A DNA stretch of 64,000 nt from Owenweeksia sp964619125 (lineage in GTDB: Bacteria; Bacteroidota; Bacteroidia; Flavobacteriales; Schleiferiaceae): NCBI GenBank assembly GCA_964619125.1, contig CAZUCA010000007.1:9085-73084 (forward strand). Reading direction: 5' to 3'. A model generated the notes under the pieces. The model made no database searches. It was given only the letters and a program-made list of their open reading frames with translations, and was not told the origin of the DNA. The translations under genes were made by a program, and so were the position numbers. Below, piece after piece: positions 1 to 8,128 of this stretch. Within the stretch, counting starts at the first letter, position 1; every line of letters begins with the position of its first letter.

Positions 1-2
1 AT

Positions 3-617
3 CCCATCGCCAAGGAATACCCCGATAACGTGAAGGTTGAAGAGCTTCCCGAATTTAACAAAACCGGTAAACAGGTATATCAAACCCTGGAAAATACCGG
101 ACGCAATATGCTGCGCGCCATCGCCCTTTACCTGGGATTAGATGAAATGTACTTTGACGACAAAATCCACAATGGCAACAGCATTCTGCGCCCCATCCAC
201 TACCCGCCAATTACCGAGGCACCCGACGATGCCGTGCGGGCCGCCGAACATGAAGACATCAACCTTATCACCCTTTTGATGGGGGCCAGCGCTGAAGGTC
301 TGCAAGTACTCAACAAACAGGGCGATTGGGTCGGGGTTACTGCCCTGCCCGAGCAAATTATCGTCAACGTTGGCGACATGCTGCAGCGCCATACCAATAA
401 TAAGCTGCGCAGTACTACTCACCGCGTGGTCAATCCCCCCAAAGAAAAGTGGGGCCAATCACGCTACAGCATTCCCTTTTTCCTGCATCCGCGTTCAGAA
501 ATGCCGCTTGACTGCCTGCCAGAGTGCATTGACACAAACAACCCTAAGCAGTATGATGACATTACTGCCGGTGGATACCTCGATGAACGCCTGGCAGAAA
601 TCGGCCTGAAGAAGTAG
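3..617 (+). CDS. 2-oxoglutarate/Fe(II)-dependent oxygenase, isopenicillin N synthase-like (5' truncated)
   Basis: The window edge cuts this gene. The reading frame is open from base 3, so the GTG at 30 is internal, and 204 C-terminal residues remain. The double-stranded beta-helix iron site is visible: His-Glu-Asp in RAAEHEDINL, the distal His in STTHRVVNP, and the co-substrate Arg in RYSIPFFLHP. This is the usual HxD...H...RxS pattern of the isopenicillin N synthase/2OG oxygenase family, which couples 2-oxoglutarate decarboxylation to oxidation of a substrate. The substrate cannot be read from the sequence. The protein is presumably cytoplasmic. A short repeat element begins 9 nt after the stop codon. 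Confidence 0.85.
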   Translation, partial: PIAKEYPDNVKVEELPEFNKTGKQVYQTLENTGRNMLRAIALYLGLDEMYFDDKIHNGNSILRPIHYPPITEAPDDAVRAAEHEDINLITLLMGASAEGLQVLNKQGDWVGVTALPEQIIVNVGDMLQRHTNNKLRSTTHRVVNPPKEKWGQSRYSIPFFLHPRSEMPLDCLPECIDTNNPKQYDDITAGGYLDERLAEIGLKK

Positions 618-626
618 TTAGTAGTA

Positions 627-676
627 AAGTTTTAAGCCTGCCCCACTAATTGGCCTCAGGCATTCAGGCGGGGTTT
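627..676 (+). repeat. Dispersed 3'-end element, copy A
   Basis: The left arm AAGTTTTAAGCCTGCCC and the right arm TTCAGGCGGGGTT flank about 20 variable bases. The same two arms occur on the minus strand at 18991-19040. GCCTG (636-640) can pair with CAGGC (665-669). The element begins 9 nt after the oxygenase stop codon, reading in the direction of transcription. Its role is unknown; a terminator-like or REP-like element is possible. Confidence 0.55.
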
Positions 677-775
677 TAAGGTACTTAAAGTAACTTCAGC
701 CGATGCCGTCAGCTTTTTGAGAAATGTTAGAAAGCGATTAATTCAGTCTACCATCAAGATCAAATAAGTAATAGC

Positions 776-1129
776 ATGAGCAAAGGAAAGAAAATAAACA
801 GCCTCTCCGATCTGGGGGGCTTCGTGTACAGTACCAACAGTGAATTTGAACCCGGGGAGGATGAACAGCAGGAAGCGCTGGCCCCCGGCGACCAGCAACT
901 CGAAGCCCATCTCGAACGCAAGGGACGGGGTGGTAAAGCAGCCATAATCATTAAGGGTTTTGAAGGCCCTGAAGAGGATCTTAAAGACCTGGGTAAGGCC
1001 CTGAAGGCTCATTGTGCCACAGGTGGCAGCGTAAAGGACGGTGAGATAATTATCCAGGGCACTATGCGCGACAAAGCGATGGATTTTCTCAAAAAGAAAG
1101 GCTACCAAGTAAAACGGGTGGGCGGTTAG
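776..1129 (+). CDS. Translation initiation factor, SUI1/eIF1-like (YciH family)
   Basis: A 117-residue protein. The first 45 residues are low-complexity and acidic. The rest matches the SUI1 fold: RKGRGGKAAIIIKGF, then a spacing helix, CATGGSVKDGEIIIQG and the closing DKAMDFLKKKGY. The CATGG(S/T)VK segment is the hallmark of bacterial YciH and eukaryotic eIF1, which act at the small ribosomal subunit in start-site selection. Its exact role in bacteria is poorly defined. The gene converges on bshA, and the two stop codons overlap (TAG at 1127-1129, minus-strand TAA at 1126-1128). About 160 bp of apparently non-coding DNA precede it. Confidence 0.88.
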   Translation: MSKGKKINSLSDLGGFVYSTNSEFEPGEDEQQEALAPGDQQLEAHLERKGRGGKAAIIIKGFEGPEEDLKDLGKALKAHCATGGSVKDGEIIIQGTMRDKAMDFLKKKGYQVKRVGG

Positions 1130-2244
1130 TTCTTAATAGCCCGTTCGTATAACTGCAGGTATTTAGGCCCGATAATATCGAGTGAAAAGCGCTCGGCCTG
1201 GGCCCGTGCCGCTTTGCTGAATTTCCGGTGGCGTTCATTGTCTTCGAGCAGGTAAATGCTCTTTTCTGCCATCTTTTTTACGTCGCCCACGGCAGCGGTA
1301 AAGCCGGTAACACCATCCTCATTTACTTCCGGTAATCCACCTGTATTGCTCGATACCACCGGTACCCCGGCAGCCATGGCTTCGAGCGCCGACAAGCCGA
1401 AGCTTTCCTTTTCGCTGGGCAGCAAAAAGAGATCACTCATACAAAGCACCCGCTCCACCTCTGAGGTTTTTCCCAGGAATTTCACTTTGTCAATAATGCC
1501 CAGGCTGGTTGCCTGCTGGCGCGCCACTTCCTTTTCGGGGCCCTCGCCAATCATCAATAACATGGCATCTACCTTATCTACGATGCCGGCAAACACTTCC
1601 ACCACATCGCTTATACGTTTTACCGGCCTGAAATTGGAGATATGAGTAACTATCTTCTCCCCGTGGCGGGCAAAGTTCTGTTTGCAATCCCGCTCGGCGT
1701 TGTAAAGACTCAGATCCACAAAGTTGTGAATCACCTCTATTTCGCGGTTTATTTTAAATATCGACAGTGTGTCTTCGCGCAGGCTTTCAGAAACGGAGGT
1801 TACCACATCCGAATTGTTGATGCTGAAGGTAACGGCTTCGCGATAACTGGGATTTTTCCCCACCAGGGTAATATCGGTACCGTGCAGGGTGGTGATTACC
1901 GGAATGTCAATGTACTTCTGATGTAGAATCTGCTTGGCCATATAGGCCGCATAGGCATGAGGAATGGCGTAATGCACATGCAATACATCGAGGCCGTATT
2001 TAAGGGCCACGTTCACCATTTTACTGCTTAGCGCCAATTCATAAGGCTGGTATTGAAACAGCGGGTAATCCTCTACGTTTACCTCGTGGTAATAGATATT
2101 CTCCTCAAGGATATCGAGACGTACCGGTTGATTATAGGTAATAAAATGAACCTTGTGACCGGTCTTCGCCAGATACATACCCAATTCGGTGGCCAGCACA
2201 CCGCTACCACCATAGGTGGGGTAGCAAACTATTCCAATATTCAA
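1126..2244 (-). CDS. bshA: N-acetyl-alpha-D-glucosaminyl L-malate synthase BshA
   Basis: A 372-residue GT4 (GT-B fold) glycosyltransferase catalysing the first step of bacillithiol synthesis, UDP-GlcNAc plus L-malate to GlcNAc-malate. The N-terminus MNIGIVCYPTYGGSGVLATE is the BshA signature. HVHYAIPHA, TTLHGTDITLVG and the donor-site PSEKESFGLSALEAMAAG (EX7E-type) follow in order, and the length is typical. It is the third gene of a leftward operon, 12 bp after the MORN-repeat gene. The other bacillithiol genes are not in the window. Bacillithiol would serve as the low-molecular-weight thiol, which fits the several thiol peroxidases and thioredoxin-like genes nearby, though that link is inference. 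Confidence 0.93.
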   Translation of the reverse strand: MNIGIVCYPTYGGSGVLATELGMYLAKTGHKVHFITYNQPVRLDILEENIYYHEVNVEDYPLFQYQPYELALSSKMVNVALKYGLDVLHVHYAIPHAYAAYMAKQILHQKYIDIPVITTLHGTDITLVGKNPSYREAVTFSINNSDVVTSVSESLREDTLSIFKINREIEVIHNFVDLSLYNAERDCKQNFARHGEKIVTHISNFRPVKRISDVVEVFAGIVDKVDAMLLMIGEGPEKEVARQQATSLGIIDKVKFLGKTSEVERVLCMSDLFLLPSEKESFGLSALEAMAAGVPVVSSNTGGLPEVNEDGVTGFTAAVGDVKKMAEKSIYLLEDNERHRKFSKAARAQAERFSLDIIGPKYLQLYERAIKN

Positions 2245-2256
2245 GAGATTGTTGCT

Positions 2257-2916
2257 TTAGTTTTCCTGGTTCTTGTCGAACTTCATGGTTTTCTCCTTCT
2301 TACCTTCCTCATCGTAGTAGTACCATTTGCCTACTTTAACACCATTGGAGTACTCTCCCTCAACCTTAATCGTACCGTCTTCGTAAAATTCCTTGAACTC
2401 ACCATCACGGGCATTCTGGTTGTAGTTAAACATCATCTTAATACTGCCACTGCGGTAATAAGTGCGGGCAGGGCCATCCAGTTCCCCCTTGTCATAGGTA
2501 TACTCAGTTACCAGATTGCCGCTTTGGAAGTACCAGGCTGAACGCCCATGCTTAACATCATCTACATATTCTCCTTCCTGCTGAAGGTTACCATTTTCGT
2601 AATACTTGCGTAAAACCCCATTGATTTTACCGTTTACATAGTCAGCTTCTTCACTCTTTTTACCAAAAGCATGATAGCTCCTGATGGTTCCATGAAGAAT
2701 GCCATTTTTAAAATGCTCCTCTTTTACGATATAACCATCGTTGGAAAAAATCAGGCTGATACCGTTTTTTTCACCGTCTTTATATTCTACCAGGGTTTTG
2801 AGATCACCATCCTCAAATCGTTCTTCCACCAGGCTGTCGGCGGGGGCAACAGTTTGCTGGGCCAGGGCGCTAAGGCCTGAAGCCAATAATAGTGCGGTTA
2901 GAGTCTTCGCTTTCAT
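2257..2916 (-). CDS. Exported MORN-repeat (YwqK-like) protein
   Basis: A 219-residue protein with an N-terminal signal peptide (residues 1-20, ending around ALAQQ), followed by about seven MORN-variant repeats of 22-24 residues with the pattern YxNGxxxGxxxxYYENGxL, for example KYYENGNLQQEGEY and TYYRSGSIKMMFNY. Such repeats are often annotated YwqK antitoxin, but the signal peptide argues for a periplasmic or surface protein. No toxin gene is adjacent. The start lies 47 nt inside the end of the upstream GH3 gene in another frame; the signal peptide supports this start. bshA follows after 12 bp, so the genes are probably co-transcribed. Confidence 0.8.
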   Translation of the reverse strand: MKAKTLTALLLASGLSALAQQTVAPADSLVEERFEDGDLKTLVEYKDGEKNGISLIFSNDGYIVKEEHFKNGILHGTIRSYHAFGKKSEEADYVNGKINGVLRKYYENGNLQQEGEYVDDVKHGRSAWYFQSGNLVTEYTYDKGELDGPARTYYRSGSIKMMFNYNQNARDGEFKEFYEDGTIKVEGEYSNGVKVGKWYYYDEEGKKEKTMKFDKNQEN

Positions 2917-5827
2917 CTTTAATCGAGTTGTAAATTACCTTTTGGATTCTTGTCCGGGTGGACAATGTTAAGAGTTTTCGATTAGATGCATCAGGATGAA
3001 CGCGATTGGAAAGAAAGATATATACAATTTCCTCGGCCGGATCAGCCCAGGCAATGGTACCGGTAAAGCCGGTATGACCGAAACTCAGGGGCGACACACA
3101 GCCACAGGTTGGACCGGGACCCTCCAGCTGCGGTTTGTCAAAACCAATACCACGACGGTTATCGTCGTCGCAAAACTGGCATCGGGTAAATTCCTTCAGG
3201 GTAATTGAGTCCAGATATCGTACCCCACCATAACTTCCCCCATTGAGGTACATCTGCATAAGCTTGGCCAGGTCATTGGCACTGCTAAACAACCCCGCGT
3301 GTCCGGCTACTCCACCCAGCATGGCGGCACCCTGATCGTGCACATAGCCGCGCAGCGCCTGCTTGCGAAAGGCCTGATCATCTTCGGTAGGTACGATGCG
3401 GCGCTGGTTAAACTTAAGCAGGGGCTGATAAGTAAGAGTATAGGCACCCAGGGAACTGTAGAGCCACTCGTCAACTACCTCATTGATGTCTTTACCCATC
3501 AACTCTTCAATCAGGTCCATAAAGATGTAGTACCCCAGGTCACTATAGCGGTACTCTTTCTCCTTCAGCAAATCGCTGGCATAAATGGTTTTAACGATAG
3601 TGTCTTTTACAAAGCGGGTACTGAACAGGTGGTCCGCTACCACATTGGGGTGATCAAAATCACGCGCCTCGGCGTAATAGCCGGGCAGGTACATTCCATC
3701 CTGCAGGGTTTCGAGGTAAAAAGGTATCCAGGGCTGAAGCCGGGCCTGGTGGGCCAGAATATCGCGGATCACCAGGTCTTCCTTGTTGGTACCTTTTAGC
3801 TCCGGCAGATATTCACCGAGGGTAGCATCGAGCTCCAGTTTATTTTCTTCCACCAGTTTCATAAGGATAGGCAGGGTTGCTGCCACCTTGGTGATGGAGG
3901 CCAAATCATAGAGATCATCGTCTCGCACTGCCTGCGATTTATCATAGGTATGGTGGCCATAGGCGCGGTCAAAAATCACCTTGCCCCGGCGGGCAATAAT
4001 TATCTGACAGCCCGGAGTTGCCTTTTCATTAATGGCTTCCCGCACCAACAAATCTATTTTATCGAGCTCGGCAGCATCGAGGTCTACTTCTGCCGGCAGG
4101 CCATAACCGAGGCGATTGAGCGACTCGGTCTGCAAACCAAAGCCCTCCTGAAAAACCGGTCCGGCTGAAACCGGCAATCGTCCTTTTGCCCCGATGGCAC
4201 CAAATATCACCTGGGCGGCAATACTCTCGGCATCGCTGTGGTTTTGATAAGCCATAAGCAGACCATCGGCCTGCTCGGCCTCCGAAAAATTGCGCAGTGA
4301 ATAGGGATTTCCGAAAACCGAAATGATAGTTTTGTTTTGCAGGGTGAGCCGGCGAACAAAGCGCTGAATGTCGGCCGGAATTTTATAGGACTTCCAGGGG
4401 CTGGCATTGGAAGTATAAATCCCCATTATCACCAGGTCATAGCCTGCCAGCTGGTTTAGCAGTTCATTAGTACTTACCCCATCTACAAAATTAAAGGAGT
4501 GTACATCGGCGTATTTCTTCAACACATTGGTAAAGGTGTAGCCGGGATCGGTACCTGCATTTACCACGGCAATCTTTTTACCCTTTAACTCCTTTACCGG
4601 GATCACTTTTTCTTTGTTGAGCAGCACCGTAATAGCCTGCTCATAAATGCGGCGGTTTACCACCAGCGAAGAGGGAGGTAATAAATCATCCTCAATGCTC
4701 CCGGGCTCAACGTGTTTTTTCTGCTCAAGACCCAGCCAGCTCTTGGCAAGTAAAACCTTGTGCACCCGGCGGTCTATTTCCTCCTCGCTGATCTTTCCCT
4801 CTTTGATGGCCTGCTTTATCCGCTCTTTAGCCACAGGAACATCCTGGGCAAATAGCAAAACATCATTGCCGGCAAGCAAAGCCAGGGCATCCACCTCACC
4901 GGGTGAAAAACGACTGGCCACTCCCTGCATATTGAGGGCGTCAGTAAAGGCCAGGCCATCAAAGTGCAGGCTGTCCTGCAGGTATTCCTTTACAATTTTA
5001 TGGGAAAGCGATGAAGGCATGCCAGAGGCATCCATAGCGGGAACATTGAGGTGGGCCACCATCACTGAAGCGAGGCCATTATCGATCAGGTGCTGGTAGG
5101 GATAAAGTTCAGTGCTGCGCAGGCGCTCCATAGGGTGCCCTACCGTAGGCAGGGTTTTATGGGAATCACTGTCAGTATCGCCGTGGCCGGGAAAGTGCTT
5201 GGCGCTAGCCATTATCCGCTGATCCTGCATACCCTGCATATAGGCCTGGGCCAGGCGGGTTACATTTTCGCGATCCTCACCAAAAGAACGGGCATTGATA
5301 ATGGGGTTATCGGGATTGGTATTGAGGTCAACCACCGGTCCGAAGTTGATATGAACTCCAAGGCGCTTACAATGACGGGCAATTTCGCGTCCCATCGCAT
5401 ACGCCAGGCCACTGTCGCGGGTGGCACCTACGGTAAGCGGCCAGGGAAACTTGAAGGTGCTGTCGAGGCGCATGGCCAGGCCCCATTCGGCATCCATGCC
5501 TATCATCAGAGGGATACTGGCGTTTTGCTGGTAAAGATTAGTAAGTTGGGCCTGCCGCTGCGGACCACCCTGAAAAAATATCAGGCCCCCGATATGTTCA
5601 TCCTTCACCAGTTTAAGGATCTCCTTACGGTGGGCCTCACCCTTATTGGAATAGGCGGCCACCATAAAAAGCTGGCCCAGCTTTTCATCCAGATCCATGT
5701 CCGACAACTTGCTGTTAGCCCACCCGGCATTTCCCTGATAGATTATTGAATTATGTTCCTGAGCTGATAGTGCTCTGATTCCTATAAAAACTGTGGCAAC
5801 CCACAGGAGTAAAATCCTTTGCAGCAT
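2870..5827 (-). CDS. Fusion of GH3 beta-N-acetylhexosaminidase-like domain and serine hydrolase (beta-lactamase/PBP4-type)
   Basis: A 985-residue exported protein. The ATG at 5827 gives a clean signal peptide (MLQRILLLWVATVFIG...LSAQ); the frame is open further upstream, but that stretch is not signal-like. Residues about 40-380 are a GH3 domain of the NagZ type with AKHFPGHGDTDSDSH (catalytic Asp/His loop) and the nucleophile Asp in AFTDALNMQGV. A GH3 C-terminal-like domain follows to about residue 600. The last 370 residues are a class-C beta-lactamase/esterase domain with SxxK (ASITK) and YSD. This fusion is recurrent in Bacteroidota and suggests peptidoglycan or exogenous glycan processing in the periplasm. 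The 3' end overlaps the next gene by 47 nt. Confidence 0.9.
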   Translation of the reverse strand: MLQRILLLWVATVFIGIRALSAQEHNSIIYQGNAGWANSKLSDMDLDEKLGQLFMVAAYSNKGEAHRKEILKLVKDEHIGGLIFFQGGPQRQAQLTNLYQQNASIPLMIGMDAEWGLAMRLDSTFKFPWPLTVGATRDSGLAYAMGREIARHCKRLGVHINFGPVVDLNTNPDNPIINARSFGEDRENVTRLAQAYMQGMQDQRIMASAKHFPGHGDTDSDSHKTLPTVGHPMERLRSTELYPYQHLIDNGLASVMVAHLNVPAMDASGMPSSLSHKIVKEYLQDSLHFDGLAFTDALNMQGVASRFSPGEVDALALLAGNDVLLFAQDVPVAKERIKQAIKEGKISEEEIDRRVHKVLLAKSWLGLEQKKHVEPGSIEDDLLPPSSLVVNRRIYEQAITVLLNKEKVIPVKELKGKKIAVVNAGTDPGYTFTNVLKKYADVHSFNFVDGVSTNELLNQLAGYDLVIMGIYTSNASPWKSYKIPADIQRFVRRLTLQNKTIISVFGNPYSLRNFSEAEQADGLLMAYQNHSDAESIAAQVIFGAIGAKGRLPVSAGPVFQEGFGLQTESLNRLGYGLPAEVDLDAAELDKIDLLVREAINEKATPGCQIIIARRGKVIFDRAYGHHTYDKSQAVRDDDLYDLASITKVAATLPILMKLVEENKLELDATLGEYLPELKGTNKEDLVIRDILAHQARLQPWIPFYLETLQDGMYLPGYYAEARDFDHPNVVADHLFSTRFVKDTIVKTIYASDLLKEKEYRYSDLGYYIFMDLIEELMGKDINEVVDEWLYSSLGAYTLTYQPLLKFNQRRIVPTEDDQAFRKQALRGYVHDQGAAMLGGVAGHAGLFSSANDLAKLMQMYLNGGSYGGVRYLDSITLKEFTRCQFCDDDNRRGIGFDKPQLEGPGPTCGCVSPLSFGHTGFTGTIAWADPAEEIVYIFLSNRVHPDASNRKLLTLSTRTRIQKVIYNSIKDESEDSNRTIIGFRP

Positions 5828-5849
5828 GTTCAATTCTCGCGATTTGGAG

Positions 5850-5857
5850 CGAAGGTA
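5850..5857 (-). promoter_or_regulatory. Putative -7 box (TACCTTCG) of the GH3 operon
   Basis: On the minus strand TACCTTCG lies 22 nt upstream of the chosen GH3 start. It differs by one base from the Bacteroidota TAnnTTTG consensus. Its position supports the ATG at 5827 over earlier in-frame starts. Confidence 0.4.
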
Positions 5858-5965
5858 AAGAGTTAATTCTGACACATCTGAATGTAAACAAGAAATATTC
5901 CACATTATTTCGTTGATAGCGAGGGGCGACATAATTTCTGCTGCCTTTAGGCGTATTATTATTGA

Positions 5966-5973
5966 TAACTTTG
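5966..5973 (+). promoter_or_regulatory. -7 promoter box TAACTTTG
   Basis: An exact TAnnTTTG match 14 nt upstream of the ATG at 5988. It is divergent from the GH3 promoter and probably drives the small membrane protein-mutL-rhomboid operon. Confidence 0.65.
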
Positions 5974-5987
5974 CAAAAAATGACGCC

Positions 5988-6287
5988 ATGGAAGCACCAA
6001 AACTCCCTTCCATCTTTAAACAGAACAGTCCCCGGGCCTTCGGGTTTAAGCCCCGCTATTACGATGCCCGCAAGGAACGTCTGGAGGAGATGAAGAAAAA
6101 ATACGCCGATGCAGGCGATAGTGCAGGCCAGCAGCGCAGCCGGGAAGCCCTGCGCAATGAGCTGCGCAAAGAGTGGAGCAGCCACCGTACCAAGGCCAAT
6201 GCTTCTGCCAACATCAGCCTGATCGTTATTTTAGGACTGTTGTTTTTGATCGCCTATTACTTGCTCTCATACCTTAAATTACTCTAA
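5988..6287 (+). CDS. Small membrane protein of unknown function upstream of mutL
   Basis: A 99-residue protein. The start at 5988 is chosen because a TAnnTTTG box ends 14 nt upstream, and the earlier in-frame stretch is promoter DNA. The N-terminal half is charged and probably helical (YYDARKERLEEMKKKY, with many Lys, Arg and Glu). A single transmembrane segment lies at the C-terminus (about residues 75-97, ISLIVILGLLFLIAYYLLSY). I do not recognise a named family. It precedes mutL by 5 bp and is presumably co-transcribed with it. The probable topology is a cytoplasmic N-terminal domain with a tail anchor. Confidence 0.75.
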   Translation: MEAPKLPSIFKQNSPRAFGFKPRYYDARKERLEEMKKKYADAGDSAGQQRSREALRNELRKEWSSHRTKANASANISLIVILGLLFLIAYYLLSYLKLL

Positions 6288-6292
6288 ACTAA

Positions 6293-8128
6293 ATGCCAGA
6301 CGTTATACGTCAACTACCCGATAGCGTAGCCAACCAGATCGCTGCCGGGGAAGTGGTTCAACGACCAGCCTCCGCCGTAAAAGAACTGTTGGAAAATGCC
6401 ATTGATGCCGGGGCCGACAGCATTAAACTTATTATCCGCGATGCCGGCAAAAGCCTGATCCAGGTGATTGATAATGGTGCCGGTATGAGTGAAACCGATG
6501 CCCGCATGGCCTTTGAGCGCCACGCCACCTCCAAGATTGCGCGGGCCGAGGATATCTTTTCCATCGTTACCAAAGGTTTTCGCGGCGAAGCCCTGGCCAG
6601 TATTGCGGCCGTGGCGCAGGTGGAGCTCAAAACCAAAACCGAAGAAAGTGAGCTGGGTACCTTTCTGCGCATCGAAGGTAGCAAGCTGGTGAAACAAGAC
6701 TATTGCAACACTCCGGCTGGTACCCGTTTTGAAGTCAAAAACCTCTTCTTCAATATCCCCGCCCGGCGTAACTTCCTCAAAAGCAACAATGTGGAGCTGC
6801 GTCATATCATCGACGAATTTGAGCGGGTAGCCCTGGCCCATCACAATGTTCACTTCACCTTCATCAATAACGATAGTGAGCTTTTTGACCTGCCCCCGGC
6901 CGGTTTGCGACAGCGTATTGTCAATATTTTTGGCAGTAGGTATAATGAGAAATTGGTGCCAGTTGAGGAAAACACTCCCATTTTGAAACTGACGGGTTTT
7001 ATTGGTAAACCTGAGTTTTCCAAAAAAACCCGGGGAGAACAGTTCTTCTTTGCCAACAACCGTTTTATTAAAAACAACTACCTGCATCGGGCGGTGTGCC
7101 ACGCCTTTGAAGGACTCATTAACGAAAACTATCACCCCTCCTACTTTCTCTTCCTCGAAATTGACCCGGCCAAAATCGACGTCAACATCCATCCTACTAA
7201 AACCGAAATTAAGTTTGAGGACGAGCGTGCCATTCATACCATTATCCGTACTGCAGTAAAACATGCCCTCGGACAATACAATATTGCACCCAGTCTCGAT
7301 TTTGAGAGCAGCCCCGATTTTGTCCCCCCCCAGCATCGAGGTGGTCCCGTGGAACCGCCGGGAGTTTTGATAAACCCGGAGTTTAACCCCTTCGACGACG
7401 AGGATAAACCAAAAGGTGGTGGGGGCTCTGCCAGGGGCAGCATTGCCCCCGGCCCGGTTAGGGGACATACGGCCCACGATTGGGAAAAGCTCTACCAGGA
7501 TCTGCCGGAAATAACCGAAACCGAATCGCGGCAGGCCGAACTGGAAATTGAAGCTGGCAGTGATCAGCAAAAAACTTTCAGCCAGATTGGCAGAAAATAC
7601 CTGCTCACCAGTCATGGCAGTGGGATGATCATGGTTCACCAGCAGCGGGCCCACGAAAGAATTCTTTTTGAGCGCATGCTCCAATCAATTGATTCCAAGA
7701 ATATTCCCAGTCAGCAATTGATGTTTCCACAGAATATCAGCTTTAGCGCTGCCGATTTTGCCCTGCTGCAAAACCTGCTGCCATCCTTGCGGGAAGTGGG
7801 ATTTGACATTGATGAATTTGGGAAAAACGAGCTAATTGTAAACGCTATTCCCCTCTATTTGGACGCTAACCTGATCAAGGATTTACTGGAACAGCTTTTG
7901 GAGGATGAAAAGGACCATAAGGGCGATAGCAGCAGCCGTACGCACGAGACTCTCGCCAGTACCCTGGCCAGGGTTTCAAGCCTCAAAACCGGGGTGCGGC
8001 TGAGCCAGCAGGAGATGCGGAATATGGTAGACGAACTATTCGCCTGCGCCTCACCTTATGTTAGCCTTAGTGGCAAGCCAGTAGTAGTAAACCTGTCGTT
8101 AGACGATATCGATAAATCCTTTAGTTGA
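6293..8128 (+). CDS. mutL: DNA mismatch repair protein MutL
   Basis: A 611-residue protein. The GHKL ATPase domain is complete: ELLENAIDAGA (residues 31-41), VIDNGAGM, and TKGFRGEALASI (residues 93-104). The transducer domain follows, then a Gly/Pro-rich linker (about residues 345-395) and the C-terminal dimerisation domain. The endonuclease motif DQHAxxExxxxE reads HQQRAHERILFE here, and the CPHGRP motif reads SLSGKP, so the metal-binding Asp, His and Cys residues are missing. The protein may therefore lack MutL nicking activity. It receives the mismatch signal from MutS, which is not in the window. It is operonic with two rhomboid genes; the next ATG shares one base with its TGA. Confidence 0.95.
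   Translation: MPDVIRQLPDSVANQIAAGEVVQRPASAVKELLENAIDAGADSIKLIIRDAGKSLIQVIDNGAGMSETDARMAFERHATSKIARAEDIFSIVTKGFRGEALASIAAVAQVELKTKTEESELGTFLRIEGSKLVKQDYCNTPAGTRFEVKNLFFNIPARRNFLKSNNVELRHIIDEFERVALAHHNVHFTFINNDSELFDLPPAGLRQRIVNIFGSRYNEKLVPVEENTPILKLTGFIGKPEFSKKTRGEQFFFANNRFIKNNYLHRAVCHAFEGLINENYHPSYFLFLEIDPAKIDVNIHPTKTEIKFEDERAIHTIIRTAVKHALGQYNIAPSLDFESSPDFVPPQHRGGPVEPPGVLINPEFNPFDDEDKPKGGGGSARGSIAPGPVRGHTAHDWEKLYQDLPEITETESRQAELEIEAGSDQQKTFSQIGRKYLLTSHGSGMIMVHQQRAHERILFERMLQSIDSKNIPSQQLMFPQNISFSAADFALLQNLLPSLREVGFDIDEFGKNELIVNAIPLYLDANLIKDLLEQLLEDEKDHKGDSSSRTHETLASTLARVSSLKTGVRLSQQEMRNMVDELFACASPYVSLSGKPVVVNLSLDDIDKSFS

Noticed and set aside
2257..2916. Antitoxin of a toxin-antitoxin system (YwqK annotation)
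   Set aside because: The protein has a signal peptide and no toxin gene is adjacent; MORN-variant repeats alone do not justify the label.
6314..7684. Long open frame on the minus strand (about 456 codons) antisense to mutL
   Set aside because: It lies entirely opposite mutL, shows no family motif and is an expected by-product of the mutL codon pattern.
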